Positions 36,479 to 47,534 of a stretch of 64,000 bases of DNA are shown piece by piece. The DNA is from an uncultured Cyclobacteriaceae bacterium (lineage in GTDB: Bacteria > Bacteroidota > Bacteroidia > Cytophagales > Cyclobacteriaceae), in assembly GCA_947492745.1 (NCBI GenBank), contig CANLOE010000009.1, positions 1-64,000 on the forward strand, written 5' to 3'. The notes under the pieces are model-generated. The model was not told the DNA's origin and ran no database searches. It saw only the letters and a program-made list of their open reading frames with translations. Each line of letters opens with the position of its first letter. Positions within the stretch are counted from its first letter, which is position 1. The translations under genes were made by a program, and so were the position numbers.

Positions 36479-37945
36479 ATGAGTCCAAAATTGATGCTGT
36501 CGGTCATCTCGGCCTATTTTATTGTCTTGATGGCTATCGCCATGTTGACTTCGGGGAATGCCGACAACAAAACTTTCTTTACAGCCAACAAACAATCTCC
36601 TTGGTATGTTGTGGCCTTCGGTATGATTGGAGCCTCACTGTCCGGTGTGACGTTCATCTCTGTTCCGGGATGGGTAGCCTCTACACAGTTTTCCTACATG
36701 CAGATGGTACTGGGTTACCTCGTAGGATATTTTGTAATCGGGACAGTACTCCTGCCGCTGTATTACCGCCTCCAACTGGTATCCATTTACTCCTACTTAG
36801 AAGGACGTTTCGGTTTTTGGTCCTATAAAACCGGAGCAGCATTTTTCCTTATCTCTCGGGTCGCAGGAGCCTCGTTTCGACTCTATTTGGTAGCCATCAC
36901 GCTACAGAATGTCATCTTTGAAGCTTGGCAAGTCCCGTTTTGGCAAACTGTGGTGATTACCATTGTACTGATATGGCTTTATACTTTCAGGGGAGGGATA
37001 AAGACCATCGTATGGACGGATACATTACAGACACTGTTCATGCTTTTGGCTGTAGGGTTCAGTATCTATCTGATAAAGGATGAACTGGATATGAGTTGGG
37101 CTTCTTTGGTAGATTTAGCTGACCGTCATGGATATGTACAGATTTTTTTCTGGGATTTGAATATACCCCATAATTTCTTCAAACAATTTGTGTCCGGTGC
37201 CTTTATTGCTATTGTGATGACGGGGCTGGACCAGGACATGATGCAGAAGAACCTTACCTGTAAGAACCTGAAAGAGGCCCAAAAGAATATGTTATGGTTC
37301 AGTATTGTACTGGTTTTCGTTAATTTGCTGTTCTTGTCCTTGGGTGCACTACTATACCTTTATGCCAGCGAAAGGGGCGTTGCTATCCCCGAAAAGGCAG
37401 ACTATCTTTTTTCTGAACTGGCGACGAAACACTTCAGTCCCATTGCTGGGATAACTTTTATTCTCGGCCTGACCGCCGCCGCTTACTCCAGTGCCGATTC
37501 GGCACTGACATCACTGACCACCTCCTTCTGTGTGGATTTTCTGGGGCAGGGCCGGTCGGGCAGAGAGGAAAATGATAAGAAAAACCGTTCGGTGAGGCTA
37601 TGGGTACATCTTGGTTTCTCCCTGCTTCTATTCGGTGTCATCCTGTGCTTCAAAATGATCAATAACGATAGTGTCGTCAGTGCCGTGTTTACTGCCGCAG
37701 GCTTTACTTATGGGCCTTTATTGGGCCTTTATGGTTTTGCACTGATGACCTCCCGCAGTCCCTTGGATAAGTACGTGCCCTGGGTCTGTATTTTTGCCGT
37801 TCAACTTTCGGGAATACTATTCGTTAATTCGAAGAGTTGGTTTAACGGTTTTGATTTTGGATTCTTTATTCTTATTGTTAACGGAGCGTTGACTTTTTTA
37901 GGATTATTTGCAGTTTCAAAAAAGAATTCGATTCCGGAATTGTAG
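36479..37945 (+). CDS. Sodium/solute symporter, SSS family
   Basis: A 488-residue membrane protein with about 13 hydrophobic segments. FGMIGASLSGVTFISVPGWV (about residues 47-66) and FRGGIKTIVWTDTLQTLFML (about 169-188) are the conserved SSS blocks; AAYSSADSALTSLTTSF (about 336-352) is the sodium-site region. It imports a solute with Na+, but the substrate (sugar, proline, pantothenate or other) is not readable. ATG at 36479 is preferred to the TTG at 36458. Confidence 0.88.
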   Translation: MSPKLMLSVISAYFIVLMAIAMLTSGNADNKTFFTANKQSPWYVVAFGMIGASLSGVTFISVPGWVASTQFSYMQMVLGYLVGYFVIGTVLLPLYYRLQLVSIYSYLEGRFGFWSYKTGAAFFLISRVAGASFRLYLVAITLQNVIFEAWQVPFWQTVVITIVLIWLYTFRGGIKTIVWTDTLQTLFMLLAVGFSIYLIKDELDMSWASLVDLADRHGYVQIFFWDLNIPHNFFKQFVSGAFIAIVMTGLDQDMMQKNLTCKNLKEAQKNMLWFSIVLVFVNLLFLSLGALLYLYASERGVAIPEKADYLFSELATKHFSPIAGITFILGLTAAAYSSADSALTSLTTSFCVDFLGQGRSGREENDKKNRSVRLWVHLGFSLLLFGVILCFKMINNDSVVSAVFTAAGFTYGPLLGLYGFALMTSRSPLDKYVPWVCIFAVQLSGILFVNSKSWFNGFDFGFFILIVNGALTFLGLFAVSKKNSIPEL

Positions 37946-38281
37946 CCGAGTGCAGAATATTGTTTTGAACTAGCCTGTAGGGGCAAATTTTCATGACGAA
38001 AAGCGTGCCGGTGAGGAATTATATGGAAATAACCGCCTTGATAGCATTCTACAAAAATTAAATAAATATTAATAAATATTCAATTATATTGCACTTGAAT
38101 GAACTTAATATGAATTAAAGTGATTAGGTATAAGAAGATACCTGATTTTTAAGGATAATGTATTGAATCGTGGTTTCCGGCGTTAACATCAAATAGAAAA
38201 ACCAACAAATGTTAGAGATTCGGTAATACTGATCAAGATATCGAAGGTACTTTGAATCCTTCTGAATGTTTATAATTAACT
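37946..38281. other. Leader region of the primary sigma factor gene
   Basis: 336 bases, AT-rich from 38050 with repeated AATATTAATAAATATT. No element or gene. It must contain the sigma factor promoter; TATATTGC at 38091 is a possible weak -7 box. Confidence 0.35.
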
Positions 38282-39148
38282 ATGCGACAACTTAAAATAA
38301 CACAATCAATTACCAACAGGGAGAGTCAATCTCTTGAAAGGTATTTTAACGAGATAAGTAAGGTTGACCTACTTACTCCAGAGGAAGAGGTGGATCTCGC
38401 AAGGAGGATCCGCAATAATGACCATAAGGCTTTAGAAAAATTGACAAAAGCCAATCTGCGATTTGTCGTCTCTGTTGCCAAACAGTACCAAAACAGAAAT
38501 CTTTCCTTGAACGATCTGATCAATGAAGGAAACCTAGGTTTGGTGAAAGCAGCCCAGAAATTCGATGAAACCAGAGGTTTTAAGTTTATATCTTACGCTG
38601 TATGGTGGATACGACAGTCCATTATGCAGGCTATTGCCGATCAATCCAGAACGGTTAGATTACCCTTGAACAAAATCGGTACATTGAACAAGATAAAGCA
38701 GGCCATGGCCAATCTTGAACAACAGTATGAGCGAGAACCGACAGCAGAGGAGTTATCGGAAATCTTGGAATTGGACGAGTTCGAAATTACCAATACATTG
38801 AACAATGGTGCAAGGCAGTTATCTATGGATGCACCTTTTGAGGATGGAGAGTCCAACTCACTGCTCGATGTCATGGTAGACTCAGACTCGGATACGACAA
38901 GCAAAAATATTGTTTATCATGATTCCCTCACGATAGAAACAGAACGAGCCTTGAGTTCACTCACGGAGAAAGAGCGTAACGTGGTCAAACTGTTTTTCGG
39001 TATCGGTGTCCCCAATTCCATGTCCCTAGAACAAATTGGCGAAGAAATAGGAATCACAAGAGAGCGCGTTCGGCAAATCAAGGAAAAGGCCATCAACAAG
39101 TTAAGGTCAAATTCAAGAAGCAAGCTTCTGGCCGAATACTTAGGATAG
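38282..39148 (+). CDS. rpoD: Primary sigma factor, RpoD/SigA type
   Basis: A 288-residue sigma-70 factor lacking region 1.1, the compact form usual in Bacteroidota. Region 1.2 is [20 protein letters not shown], region 2 includes [15 protein letters not shown] and [15 protein letters not shown] (melting and -7 recognition, about residues 60-120), region 3 follows [10 protein letters not shown], and region 4.2 is [20 protein letters not shown] (about 249-268). It directs RNA polymerase to the TAnnTTTG promoters seen in this window. It ends in a clear terminator. Confidence 0.96.
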   Translation: MRQLKITQSITNRESQSLERYFNEISKVDLLTPEEEVDLARRIRNNDHKALEKLTKANLRFVVSVAKQYQNRNLSLNDLINEGNLGLVKAAQKFDETRGFKFISYAVWWIRQSIMQAIADQSRTVRLPLNKIGTLNKIKQAMANLEQQYEREPTAEELSEILELDEFEITNTLNNGARQLSMDAPFEDGESNSLLDVMVDSDSDTTSKNIVYHDSLTIETERALSSLTEKERNVVKLFFGIGVPNSMSLEQIGEEIGITRERVRQIKEKAINKLRSNSRSKLLAEYLG

Positions 39149-39180
39149 TTCAAGAGAAGACGATATTATATAAAAGTCAA

Positions 39181-39213
39181 GAGGCTGTATCAAAAGTGGT
39201 ACAGCCTTTTTTA
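39181..39213 (+). terminator. Terminator of the sigma factor gene
   Basis: AGGCTGTA (39182-39189) pairs with TACAGCCT (39200-39207), followed by six T. It lies 33 bases after the stop codon. Confidence 0.85.
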
Positions 39214-39337
39214 CGCCAAATTTTATATGGACTACCTTGATTCCAAGACGGATTTAGGACAATATCCATCAGTTTTGTTCTGTTTTCAGTCTTTGAACCG
39301 CTAAAATAAATCTATAGCAAAACTATATTTGGAGCCA

Positions 39338-39373
39338 AAAAGAAGAGGCTGCCTTTTGATACAGCTTCTTTTG
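39338..39373 (+). terminator. Second hairpin after the sigma factor gene
   Basis: AAAGAAGAGGCTG pairs with CAGCTTCTTT around a short loop and continues in TTTG. Its arms share GGCTG and ACAGC with the first terminator, so it may be a backup or a duplicate. Confidence 0.5.
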
Positions 39374-39473
39374 TTGTTGAACGTCTTGATGTGCAATGTA
39401 TTTATGCTACATTGGTAAATCCAGCAGTACTCATTTCGTTGAATTGTTCTTTGTGACAATCGGTATCCGATAA

Positions 39474-39643
39474 ACCCAAATTGATCAATAGGTTTTCGTC
39501 ATGAGGGTATAAAGCGCAATAAAATCAGTGGTTTAGGTGAGTAGGCTTAATGCATCATTAAGGTGTGAAACCTGCGTAGCGTAAAACTGCTGATATTGAG
39601 GTAATTTATGTGCGGAATAGGAAGGCTATTGATTATTTTGGGA
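39474..39643 (+). mobile_element. R4 element, undisturbed
   Basis: 170 bp from ACCCAAATTGATCAATAGG to TTGATTATTTTGGGA, with TAA at 39471-39473 and 39644-39646. It shows the empty site for the R1 insertion at 17069. Confidence 0.87.
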
Positions 39644-39722
39644 TAAAAATTCACTGGTCTTCCAAGACTCTGTCAGTACGGCACTATCACCTTGTTCTAC
39701 GTTACTATTAAATCACTTTCTA

Positions 39723-39884
39723 TACTCAAGCGCAATTGTGATTTGGGACAGGATGTTTTTTGATGGAACTGTGTTTCTTTATGAAACGTTCCCAGCGACC
39801 CGTTCACCAATGTGCAATGGACCATAGGCTTCATTACATTTGACCGTTTCGTTGAGCTTTTCCCTATTTATTTTCTCTTGGGTA
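39723..39884 (+). mobile_element. R5 element, undisturbed
   Basis: 162 bp from TACTCAAGCGCAATTG to TTCTCTTGGGTA, with TA on both sides. R1 follows immediately, sharing the flank TAA. Confidence 0.8.
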
Positions 39885-39887
39885 TAA

Positions 39888-40044
39888 TACAAACTTAGCT
39901 TTTAAAACCGCCTATCTTCCTGTTCATTATGCTTCACTCTGTGTTGACCATCCTCGGGATAGCAGCGCTATCCCTGTGGTTCTCGCCTTGATTGAAAAAA
40001 ATGACCCGCGGAGTCTTATACGACATCTGAAACCTAAATTTGTA
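39888..40044 (-). mobile_element. R1 element next to R5
   Basis: 157 bp in reverse orientation from TACAAACTTAGCTTTTAAAA to CCTAAATTTGTA, with TAA at 39885-39887 and 40045-40047. The core is GGGATAGCAGCGCTATCCC, a perfect palindrome. Confidence 0.92.
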
Positions 40045-40222
40045 TAATTCGCGTTGAACCCAAGCCATGCCTTTTTTTACTATGCTATTTATCTCCATAG
40101 ATGTTCACGGGACTATTTTCGATGACTCTTTCAAAGGACAAACAAAGCGTCATCAAATGTAAATTCAGTGATTCCAAAGGTATTCATCGAACCTTCGGTT
40201 CGTCTCTGCACAATTCACATTA

Positions 40223-40551
40223 TACCCAAACGCAATTGATTTGGGAGAAGATGATTCGTTGACTTAAGTGCCACTATTTTCTAAAGCCCCTAATCATAAG
40301 TCTACCGGTAACGGTTCAGCCCGGATCATGCGCTGGAACTTCGTGACGAGGGTTTAAATAGTAATAAATCAGGAGGTTTTATTGGATTTAGCATAGCACC
40401 GCTATGGTGACTTCAAAAAACGTAGTGCAACGACCGGTTTGCAGCTATTTAGATCCGCAGTAGATTTTTCAATGCATGATCTGGGTTGAACACCATACGG
40501 ATTTTTCTCTTTGGCCATTGTAGGGCTTTCCATTTTATTTTTTCTTGAGTA
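40223..40551 (-). mobile_element. R5 element hosting R3, inverted second copy
   Basis: TACCCAAACGCAATTG to TTTTTTCTTGAGTA with TA flanks. It is the reverse complement of the composite at 5752-6084, with R3 at the same internal position. The prfC stop lies 63 bases further right. Confidence 0.83.
40319..40486 (-). mobile_element. R3 element nested in R5
   Basis: 168 bp with ends GCCCGGATCATGCG and GCATGATCTGGGT. Flanks are TCA at 40316-40318 and TGA at 40487-40489, one base away from a direct repeat. The core is CACCGCTATGG. Confidence 0.85.
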
Positions 40552-40613
40552 TAGATTACTTTATGTCCTTCGGGAAGCTGCTCCACTAAAGGCGGGTACT
40601 TCCGGTTTTCAGA

Positions 40614-42194
40614 TTAAAACTCGGAAGTAAAGTGAAACTGTATACTCGGAAAGTTATCCTGGACCATTTGTAACCAAGCCTTGGATTCTGCCATAAAGAC
40701 CAGTTTCCCATCCTTGTCCTTCGCGATATGCCGGTATTTCGAATCAACAAAGGCTTTGAGTTCCTTGCTGTCATCGCTACTGATCCAACAGGCCTTGTGC
40801 AGGTTCATCGGTGCAAAGCGGCATGTCGCTCCATATTCGTTCTTAAGGCGATGCTGTATCACTTCAAACTGTAGTGCACCTACGGTGCCCACCACTTTTC
40901 TGGAGCCCATCTCATAAGTGAACAGCTGAGCGACCCCCTCTTCCATAAGCTGTTTCAGGCCTTTGTCCAATTGTTTTGACTTCATGGCATCCTGATTGAT
41001 GACTTCTTTGAAAATCTCGGGAGAAAAGCTGGGGATACCTTTGTAAACTCCTTTCTCACCTTCGGAGAGTGTATCCCCGATTTTGAGATTGCCCGTATCA
41101 TAGAGTCCTACAATATCTCCGGGCCAAGCTTCATCGATGGTTTCTTTATCCTGCGCCATAAAGGCGGTAGCATTGGAAAAACGAAGTCCTTTGTCCATTC
41201 TGACATGATGGTAGTTGCGACCACGTTCAAATTTACCCGCACACACACGGAGGAAAGCAATACGGTTACGATGCTTAGGGTCCATGTTGGCATGAATCTT
41301 AAATATGAAACCCGAAAACTTATCTTCATCGGGGATAATTGTTCTGAGTTCCGTATCTCTGGGACGTGGTGGTGGCGCTATCTGAATGAAACAGTCCAAC
41401 AGCTCCCTGACTCCGAAGTTGTTGACAGCACTGCCAAAGAATACAGGGGCAACATCACCCGCTAGATAATCTTCAACGGAAAATTCCGGATATACTCCCT
41501 CGATGAGTTCTACATCTTCTCTTAGCTGAGCTGCGTCATTCTCACCGACCATTTGGTCGAGTATAGGGTCATTGATATCGTCTATCTTCAGGCCCTCTCC
41601 TTCGACCTGCCGTTTACTGGCTTCAAACAGATGCAAGCTTTTATTGAACAGGCTATACACACCTTTGAAGGACTTTCCCATACTGATGGGCCAGCTTAGT
41701 GGCCGTACTTTTATGTCCAGCTTCTCTTCGACTTCATCCAAAAGATCGTAAGGATCTCTTCCTTCACGATCTAGCTTATTGATAAAACAGATGACGGGGG
41801 TTTTACGCATACGGCAGACCTGCATCAGTTTTTCTGTCTGTATTTCCACCCCCTTTACACAGTCCAGTACCATGACGACACTGTCTACCGCTGTAAGAGT
41901 ACGGTAAGTGTCTTCTGCAAAGTCTTGGTGACCAGGTGTATCCAGAAGGTTGATTTTCATGTCCTTGTAGTTGAACCCCATCACCGATGTCGCCACGGAG
42001 ATTCCTCTTTGCTTCTCTATTTCCATAAAATCAGACTTAGCATGGTCTGAGATTTTATTGGACTTGACGGCTCCTGCTTTTTTGATGGCACCACCAAAAA
42101 GCAGCAGTTTTTCTGTCAAAGTGGTTTTACCCGCATCGGGGTGACTGATGATACCGAATGTTCGGCGTTTTGCAATTTCCTGTTCTATGGCCAT
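40614..42194 (-). CDS. prfC: Peptide chain release factor 3
   Basis: A 526-residue translational GTPase that recycles RF1 and RF2. G1 is [14 protein letters not shown] (about residues 18-31), G3 is [14 protein letters not shown] (about 87-100) and G4 is [13 protein letters not shown]. The insertion and C-terminal domains match E. coli RF3 in length. ATG at 42194 ([13 protein letters not shown]) is preferred to a longer frame starting at 42257. It is transcribed alone, toward the composite mobile element at 40223. Confidence 0.95.
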   Translation of the reverse strand: MAIEQEIAKRRTFGIISHPDAGKTTLTEKLLLFGGAIKKAGAVKSNKISDHAKSDFMEIEKQRGISVATSVMGFNYKDMKINLLDTPGHQDFAEDTYRTLTAVDSVVMVLDCVKGVEIQTEKLMQVCRMRKTPVICFINKLDREGRDPYDLLDEVEEKLDIKVRPLSWPISMGKSFKGVYSLFNKSLHLFEASKRQVEGEGLKIDDINDPILDQMVGENDAAQLREDVELIEGVYPEFSVEDYLAGDVAPVFFGSAVNNFGVRELLDCFIQIAPPPRPRDTELRTIIPDEDKFSGFIFKIHANMDPKHRNRIAFLRVCAGKFERGRNYHHVRMDKGLRFSNATAFMAQDKETIDEAWPGDIVGLYDTGNLKIGDTLSEGEKGVYKGIPSFSPEIFKEVINQDAMKSKQLDKGLKQLMEEGVAQLFTYEMGSRKVVGTVGALQFEVIQHRLKNEYGATCRFAPMNLHKACWISSDDSKELKAFVDSKYRHIAKDKDGKLVFMAESKAWLQMVQDNFPSIQFHFTSEF

Positions 42195-42254
42195 AGGGCA
42201 AATTGATAGTATCCTTTGGTGATAAGAGTAACTTATACTCCGATTTCGAATGTG

Positions 42255-42262
42255 CAAAATTA
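42255..42262 (-). promoter_or_regulatory. -7 box of prfC
   Basis: The minus strand carries TAATTTTG, an exact TAnnTTTG box, 60 bases before the start codon at 42194. The -33 box is unclear. Confidence 0.4.
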
Positions 42263-42828
42263 TACAATTAATGGGCCAAATCCATAGGGGACTTCGGGTA
42301 AGGATATTATCGCTTGGAAAATACAGCTCTGAATTTGCGGCATCTCATAGCTTTATAGCAGTACGGAACAAATCAAAAGCGGCTATATCCCATTCTGTAG
42401 GTGGTTTATTTCAGGGTTGGAGGGCTTCGGGATTTTGCTCATCCAGCGGCCCTTTTACCAAAGATTCCATAAGTACCTTCGAAGCCGGAGGATAGAGCGA
42501 GCCGAATCAAAGAGGTGTGTAATTCTACCGAAGTGTCATCGGTCCGGAACAGTAAGGAGCCTTTTTTGAACTGCTTGTTTTTCCGAAGGGTCCACTTCGC
42601 AGATTTCGCATTTTATTTTCCTTGAGTATGTATTCCCGACATAGCTTCTGTGACAAAATAGACCTTAGATTCTTTTGGTATTTGAGCTATCAATCAGGTT
42701 CATTACCTACTTATGGGTTTGGTAAACACCCTGAAACTGCCAATGTGTCATATGCTCAGGCTTGGCACAAGCATTGATAGCTTAGAAGTGTAAAATGAAT
42801 TTTTGAGACAAATAACTATATAAGTATT
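42263..42828. other. Gap between prfC and dnaK
   Basis: Divergent promoter region of 566 bases. CATTTTATTTTCCTTGAGTA at 42611-42630 is a worn R5 right end; its partner end is not visible. No inverted repeat of the CIRCE type and no clear heat-shock promoter is seen before dnaK. Confidence 0.4.
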
Positions 42829-44760
42829 ATGGGTAAAATTATTGGAATCGATTTAGGTACCACTAATTCCTGTGTAGCTGTAATGGAGGGAAATGAGCCT
42901 GTGGTCATCCCTAACAGTGAAGGTCGGAGGACGACGCCTTCTATCGTTGCTTTTTTGGACGATGGAAAAGGAGAAAGGAAAGTGGGAGACCCGGCCAAAC
43001 GACAGGCCATTACCAATCCGCAGAATACCGTTATGTCGGTCAAGCGATTTATGGGTAAGCGTTACTCAGAAGTGGGTGAAGAGCTGAAAACGGTTTCTTA
43101 TCAATTAGAAAAAGGTAACAATGACACCGTTCGTGTAAAGATTGGTGATAGACTATATACCGCTCAGGAAATTTCTGCAATGATTTTGCAGAAAATGAAA
43201 TCCACAGCGGAAGATTACTTAGGTACAGAGGTGACAGAGGCGGTCGTTACCGTTCCTGCTTATTTCAACGATGCCGAGCGTCAGGCCACCAAGGAAGCAG
43301 GTCAAATTGCTGGTCTGGATGTGAAAAGGATTATCAACGAACCGACGGCCGCAGCACTGGCTTATGGTCTTGATAAAAAGAATCAGGATATGAAAATCGC
43401 TGTCTACGATTTGGGTGGTGGTACTTTCGATATCTCCGTTCTTGAGTTGGGTGACGGTGTGTTTGAAGTGCTTTCCACTAATGGTGATGTCCACTTGGGT
43501 GGTGATGACTTCGATCAAGTAATCATCAATTGGCTGGCAGAGGAGTTTTTGAGCGATGAGAACATCGATTTGAGAAAGGATCCTATGGCACTGCAGCGAT
43601 TGAAAGAAGCAGCAGAGAAAGCGAAAATAGAACTCTCCAGCTCGACGGAAACAGAAATCAACCTTCCCTATATCATGCCCGTAGATGGTGTGCCGAAGCA
43701 CTTGGTGAGGAAGCTGAGCCGCTCGAAATTCGAGCAATTGGCTGACAATCTTATCAAAAGGTCTATGGACCCCGTAAGAGCGGCGATGAAAGATGCCAGT
43801 TTGGATACTTCGGATATCGATGAAATCATATTGGTAGGTGGTTCGACAAGGATACCTAAAATTCAAGAAGAAGTAGAGAAGTTTTTCGGCAAGAAACCTT
43901 CGAAGGGAGTTAACCCCGATGAAGTAGTGGCTGTAGGGGCATCTATCCAAGGAGGCGTACTGACAGGTGAGGTAAAGGATGTATTGTTACTGGACGTAAC
44001 CCCACTTTCACTCGGTATAGAGACCATGGGTGGTGTGATGACCAAATTGATAGAGTCCAATACCACTATCCCTACGAAAAAATCGGAGACCTTTTCTACG
44101 GCTGCGGACAATCAGCCTTCTGTGGAGATACACGTACTTCAGGGAGAGCGCCCTATGGCCAAAGATAACAGGACCATTGGTAAGTTTCACTTGGATGGGA
44201 TACCACCGGCTCCAAGAGGCGTGCCTCAGGTAGAAGTGACTTTCGATATCGATGCAAACGGTATCATCCATGTATCGGCGAAGGACAAGGGTACCAATAA
44301 AGAGCAGAAAATCAGGATTGAGGCTTCTTCGGGTCTGACCGAAGATGAAATCCAAAAGATGAAGCAGGAAGCGGAAGCAAATGCGGATGCTGACAAGATG
44401 GTCAAGGAAACCGCAGAAAAGATCAACGGAGCCGACTCTTTGATTTTCCAAACGGAGAAGCAATTGAAAGAATTCGGTGAGAAAATCTCCGAAGGTAATA
44501 AAACGGCAATCAATGGTGCTTTGGAAGAACTGAGAAAAGCCCATCAATCTAAGGATATTGCCGCTATCGATACTGCTATGGAGGCCTTGAACAAAGCATG
44601 GGAAGGCGCTTCACAAGAGATGTATGCTGCGACCAACGAGACGCAAGCAGGTAATCCCGAAGCTGCCGCTAACCCTGGACAAGAGGGTAGTGCCAGTGCT
44701 GAGGACGGAGACGATGTCTCGGATGTAGAGTACGAAGAAGTGGACGACTCCAAAAAGTAG
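42829..44760 (+). CDS. dnaK: Chaperone protein DnaK (Hsp70)
   Basis: A 643-residue Hsp70. The ATPase domain starts [20 protein letters not shown], with phosphate-loop blocks [16 protein letters not shown] (about residues 168-183), [19 protein letters not shown] and [11 protein letters not shown]. The substrate domain begins near residue 390 ([17 protein letters not shown]) and the protein ends in an acidic tail [12 protein letters not shown]. GrpE and DnaJ genes are not adjacent. It is a single-gene unit with its own terminator. Confidence 0.98.
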   Translation: MGKIIGIDLGTTNSCVAVMEGNEPVVIPNSEGRRTTPSIVAFLDDGKGERKVGDPAKRQAITNPQNTVMSVKRFMGKRYSEVGEELKTVSYQLEKGNNDTVRVKIGDRLYTAQEISAMILQKMKSTAEDYLGTEVTEAVVTVPAYFNDAERQATKEAGQIAGLDVKRIINEPTAAALAYGLDKKNQDMKIAVYDLGGGTFDISVLELGDGVFEVLSTNGDVHLGGDDFDQVIINWLAEEFLSDENIDLRKDPMALQRLKEAAEKAKIELSSSTETEINLPYIMPVDGVPKHLVRKLSRSKFEQLADNLIKRSMDPVRAAMKDASLDTSDIDEIILVGGSTRIPKIQEEVEKFFGKKPSKGVNPDEVVAVGASIQGGVLTGEVKDVLLLDVTPLSLGIETMGGVMTKLIESNTTIPTKKSETFSTAADNQPSVEIHVLQGERPMAKDNRTIGKFHLDGIPPAPRGVPQVEVTFDIDANGIIHVSAKDKGTNKEQKIRIEASSGLTEDEIQKMKQEAEANADADKMVKETAEKINGADSLIFQTEKQLKEFGEKISEGNKTAINGALEELRKAHQSKDIAAIDTAMEALNKAWEGASQEMYAATNETQAGNPEAAANPGQEGSASAEDGDDVSDVEYEEVDDSKK

Positions 44761-44822
44761 TACCACTCGTATCGATATGCAGGTATAGTTAAATATATCC
44801 AGCAAATTAATGATAATTATAA

Positions 44823-44852
44823 CAAAGGCTCCGAGCATGTTCGGGGCCTTTG
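44823..44852 (+). terminator. Terminator of dnaK
   Basis: CAAAGGCTCCGA and TCGGGGCCTTTG form a 12-bp stem with one G-U-type mismatch, followed by TCATTTTG. It is 63 bases after the stop. Confidence 0.65.
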
Positions 44853-45065
44853 TCATTTTGACTCACAATTATTCAAAGCATCAGCAAACGTTAGTTCGCT
44901 GATGCCAAAAGAACAAAATATAATAAATTGACAATCTTTGGTTTGACTCATTGCATCGATTGATTTAGTTCGCTCATTGTATTGATTTTTAATGGTGCTC
45001 ATGAACCTGCGGTGTCAACGGTATTTGTCGAATCTGCGGTTTGACCCATACATCGATTAGGTTAA

Positions 45066-45236
45066 AACCCAAATTGATCAATAGGATTTCGTGATGAGGA
45101 CATAAAGTGCAATAAAATCAGGGGTTTAGGTGAGGAGGCCTAGCGTAGTGTTAGGGTGATGAACCTGCGCAGCGTAAAATCGCTGATTTTGAAGCAATTT
45201 ATGCTCGTAATAGGAAGGCTATTGATCATTTTGGGT
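45066..45236 (+). mobile_element. R4 element, undisturbed
   Basis: 171 bp from AACCCAAATTGATCAATAGG to TTGATCATTTTGGGT, with TAA on both sides. From 44940 to 45062 there are short degenerate repeats with GGTATTTGTCGAATCTGCGG, related to those at 22335. Confidence 0.87.
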
Positions 45237-45460
45237 TAAAGGCATCTGTAGAACCTGTGGTTTTTTCGTATGAAGTCCGTTTTTCCAATGGAACTCATGA
45301 ATTTTCGATTTGGACATTGCGACGAGTGCTTAATATAGCAATAAATCTTGGGCCTTCTTGAGTTCAGCGTAGCATTACTTCTACAGTTCGTTTAGAAAAA
45401 CATGTTCAATTTGCAGATATTTAGCCCGAAATAAATTTTTGAGTGCTTGATTTGAATTTA

Positions 45461-45627
45461 ACCCAAAATGTCCATTAGAAAATCTATTCCGGACTTGACT
45501 GGCTTCAAATCAGTAAATGAATGCGTTTTTTGAATTCAGCGTAGCACCGCTACGGTGAATCCAAGAAAACGCCCTGATTTATTGCCATTTAAGTCCTCAT
45601 GACGAAGTTCCAACGAACATTCTGGGT
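45461..45627 (+). mobile_element. R2 element, undisturbed reference copy
   Basis: 167 bp from ACCCAAAATGTCC to CGAACATTCTGGGT with TTA at 45458-45460 and 45628-45630. The core is CGTAGCACCGCTACG. It gives the empty site for two R1 insertions. A worn element of the same type lies just left (about 45316-45448). Confidence 0.9.
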
Positions 45628-45659
45628 TTAAAACTGGTCATATACAATTCAACACTTGA

Positions 45660-45875
45660 AGTCCAAAGGCGCTATTTTATGGACAGTTTTACCCTCGCCG
45701 GGCCAGCCTTTCTTTTATTCATCGCTGTTTTTTCTGTTTCCATTCCGCTCACTGTCGTATGTGTTTTTTTGATGCAGGGTTGTACCGGGATTTCGGCAGA
45801 TAGGGCTGCTATTTTTGCCGATGGTCTATACATCCAAAATAAGCGATAACAAGTTTTAGAACAGTCTCCAAGCCT
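45660..45875. mobile_element. R6 element copy
   Basis: CATTCCGCTCACTGTCGTATG, TTTCGGCAGATAGGGCTGCT and CAAAATAAGCGATAACAAG follow the R6 order, ending AGAACAGTCTCCAAG. The left end is unclear. Confidence 0.45.
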
Positions 45876-46071
45876 ATCATTTTATTCCGATTAAGGCTAA
45901 GGTGAATAGCCATACTATCGAGGGGAGTTGCAAAAGAAAGCAAAACAAACGACACGATGTGTGGCATTTGAAATGTAAGTTTGTGTAAGGCTTACGTTAG
46001 GATAGAGGGCAGTTTATGGGTTGTGATAATGTTGCCAAAAGCTTACTTCACAAGCTTGTATAGTTAGCGTT

Positions 46072-47277
46072 TTAGTCCTCTGATTCGGAACCACTGACCG
46101 TATGTGGTGTATGAATGAACTTTTTATGGGCTCCTTTGATTTTTGTCAATGCTACTATCATGAAAAAGAAAGACTTGGGTATGCTCAATGCCGCATTGAG
46201 CATTTTTTTATTGTAAAACTTCTTGGGAAGCCCCATTAACAACGCTAGACAGGTACATAGCAAGAGTCCCGCCCATAGGGCATCCGGTATATAGTTGGGA
46301 ATGAACAATAACAAAGCGATGACCAGTGTCAAAACGCCCAATAATAGGATACGGGGCATGACTATAGCCTGAATGGCTTTGTTGAAATAGTCAAAGTTAC
46401 CTTTTAGCATTTCAGAGATACCCTTGAAAAAGTATTGCCTTACATAATGTATCTGGGTCGCAATCCAGCGTTTTCTCTGATTGGCAAAAACTTCTGCATG
46501 TTGCACTTTTTCATCCAGTACATAAGCTGAATCCAAATAGATAATCTTTATCTTCTCTTTCAGTAGTCTGACTTCCAGTTCTTTATCTTCTCCGGCAACA
46601 TCGCCGATCGTCCTCATCATTCTTTTGAACATGCTGTAGTCGAAAGCCATGGCCGAACCTATCAGCGCGGAGGATAGACCTGCTGCCCAGTGACCTTTTC
46701 TAAAGATGTGATTGTTTATTTCCTCATTGGCCGCATCCAATAGGGCGAAGGTCGTATTTTTGTTCTTGGCAGCTCGATGCCCTTGTATGGCCCTATAGCC
46801 ATTTGTATAAGCTTGATCTACTTTTTTCAGAAAATTGGACTTCATGATATTATCTGAATCGAGTACCACGACAATATCATAATAGTGTTCCGGTAATTTT
46901 GCCAGTGTGGTATTGATGGATTTTGCTTTGGTGCTTGTTTCGAAACTTACCTCCATTAACTTTATAGGCAGTTTTGCCAGCTTTTTCAATGTTTTCGGCT
47001 GAAAGCTGTCTGCTATAACGATAACATCGAACCTATTGGTAGGATAGTTCTGCCGAAGGGCATCCTTAGCTACCTCGATGATGACGCTGTCCTCTTTGTA
47101 TCCAGGTATGAGTACGGCAATTTTATTGCCAGCGCCCGGTCGGCTCATCTTTTTCTCTCTGTAGAATAATCCAATAAAGGCAAATACGAATATATATAGT
47201 GCGCTGAAGCCTAAGAATACAAAAAAAACAAGTTCCAACCCGAAAAGTAATTGGCCGACTGCTTGACTCAAATTCAT
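46072..47277 (-). CDS. Membrane-bound family 2 glycosyltransferase
   Basis: A protein of about 401 residues. An N-terminal membrane segment (FGLELVFFVFLGFSALYIFV) is followed by a GT2 domain with IAVLIPGYKED, VVVLDSDNIM as DxD site, EDKELEVRLL as base region and QRKRW as the QxxRW motif; two or three membrane segments close the protein. This is the layout of cellulose- and hyaluronan-synthase-like processive enzymes. It could make a simple exopolysaccharide. Start is uncertain: ATG 47277 or GTG 47316. Confidence 0.8.
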   Translation of the reverse strand: MNLSQAVGQLLFGLELVFFVFLGFSALYIFVFAFIGLFYREKKMSRPGAGNKIAVLIPGYKEDSVIIEVAKDALRQNYPTNRFDVIVIADSFQPKTLKKLAKLPIKLMEVSFETSTKAKSINTTLAKLPEHYYDIVVVLDSDNIMKSNFLKKVDQAYTNGYRAIQGHRAAKNKNTTFALLDAANEEINNHIFRKGHWAAGLSSALIGSAMAFDYSMFKRMMRTIGDVAGEDKELEVRLLKEKIKIIYLDSAYVLDEKVQHAEVFANQRKRWIATQIHYVRQYFFKGISEMLKGNFDYFNKAIQAIVMPRILLLGVLTLVIALLLFIPNYIPDALWAGLLLCTCLALLMGLPKKFYNKKMLNAALSIPKSFFFMIVALTKIKGAHKKFIHTPHTVSGSESED

Positions 47278-47534
47278 AATTTGATGATTGATATTGTTGA
47301 GCGAAACCGATGTCACTTAATCTGTTTCGACAAAAAAAACTGTTAACTCAAATTTTTATACGTATTATATGATTCTGGTAACCCTTTAAGATAATATTTT
47401 ATATTCAAACTGTCTAAAATTTCGCACTAAGAAATTTTCAAAATCGTTCTTATATTTTGCGGTAAAAATATTCATTAGATCAATGAAAAGCAAATTTTAT
47501 TGCTTACTGAGCACTCTTGCCTATGAATCGTTAG

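Noticed and set aside
42263-42828. Heat-shock regulatory element before dnaK
   Set aside because: I looked for a CIRCE inverted repeat (TTAGCACTC type) and found none.
45900-45990. Possible extra R1 element before the membrane glycosyltransferase
   Set aside because: Only scattered matches (GGCATTTGAAATGTAAGTTTG) and no left end; too worn to list as a copy.
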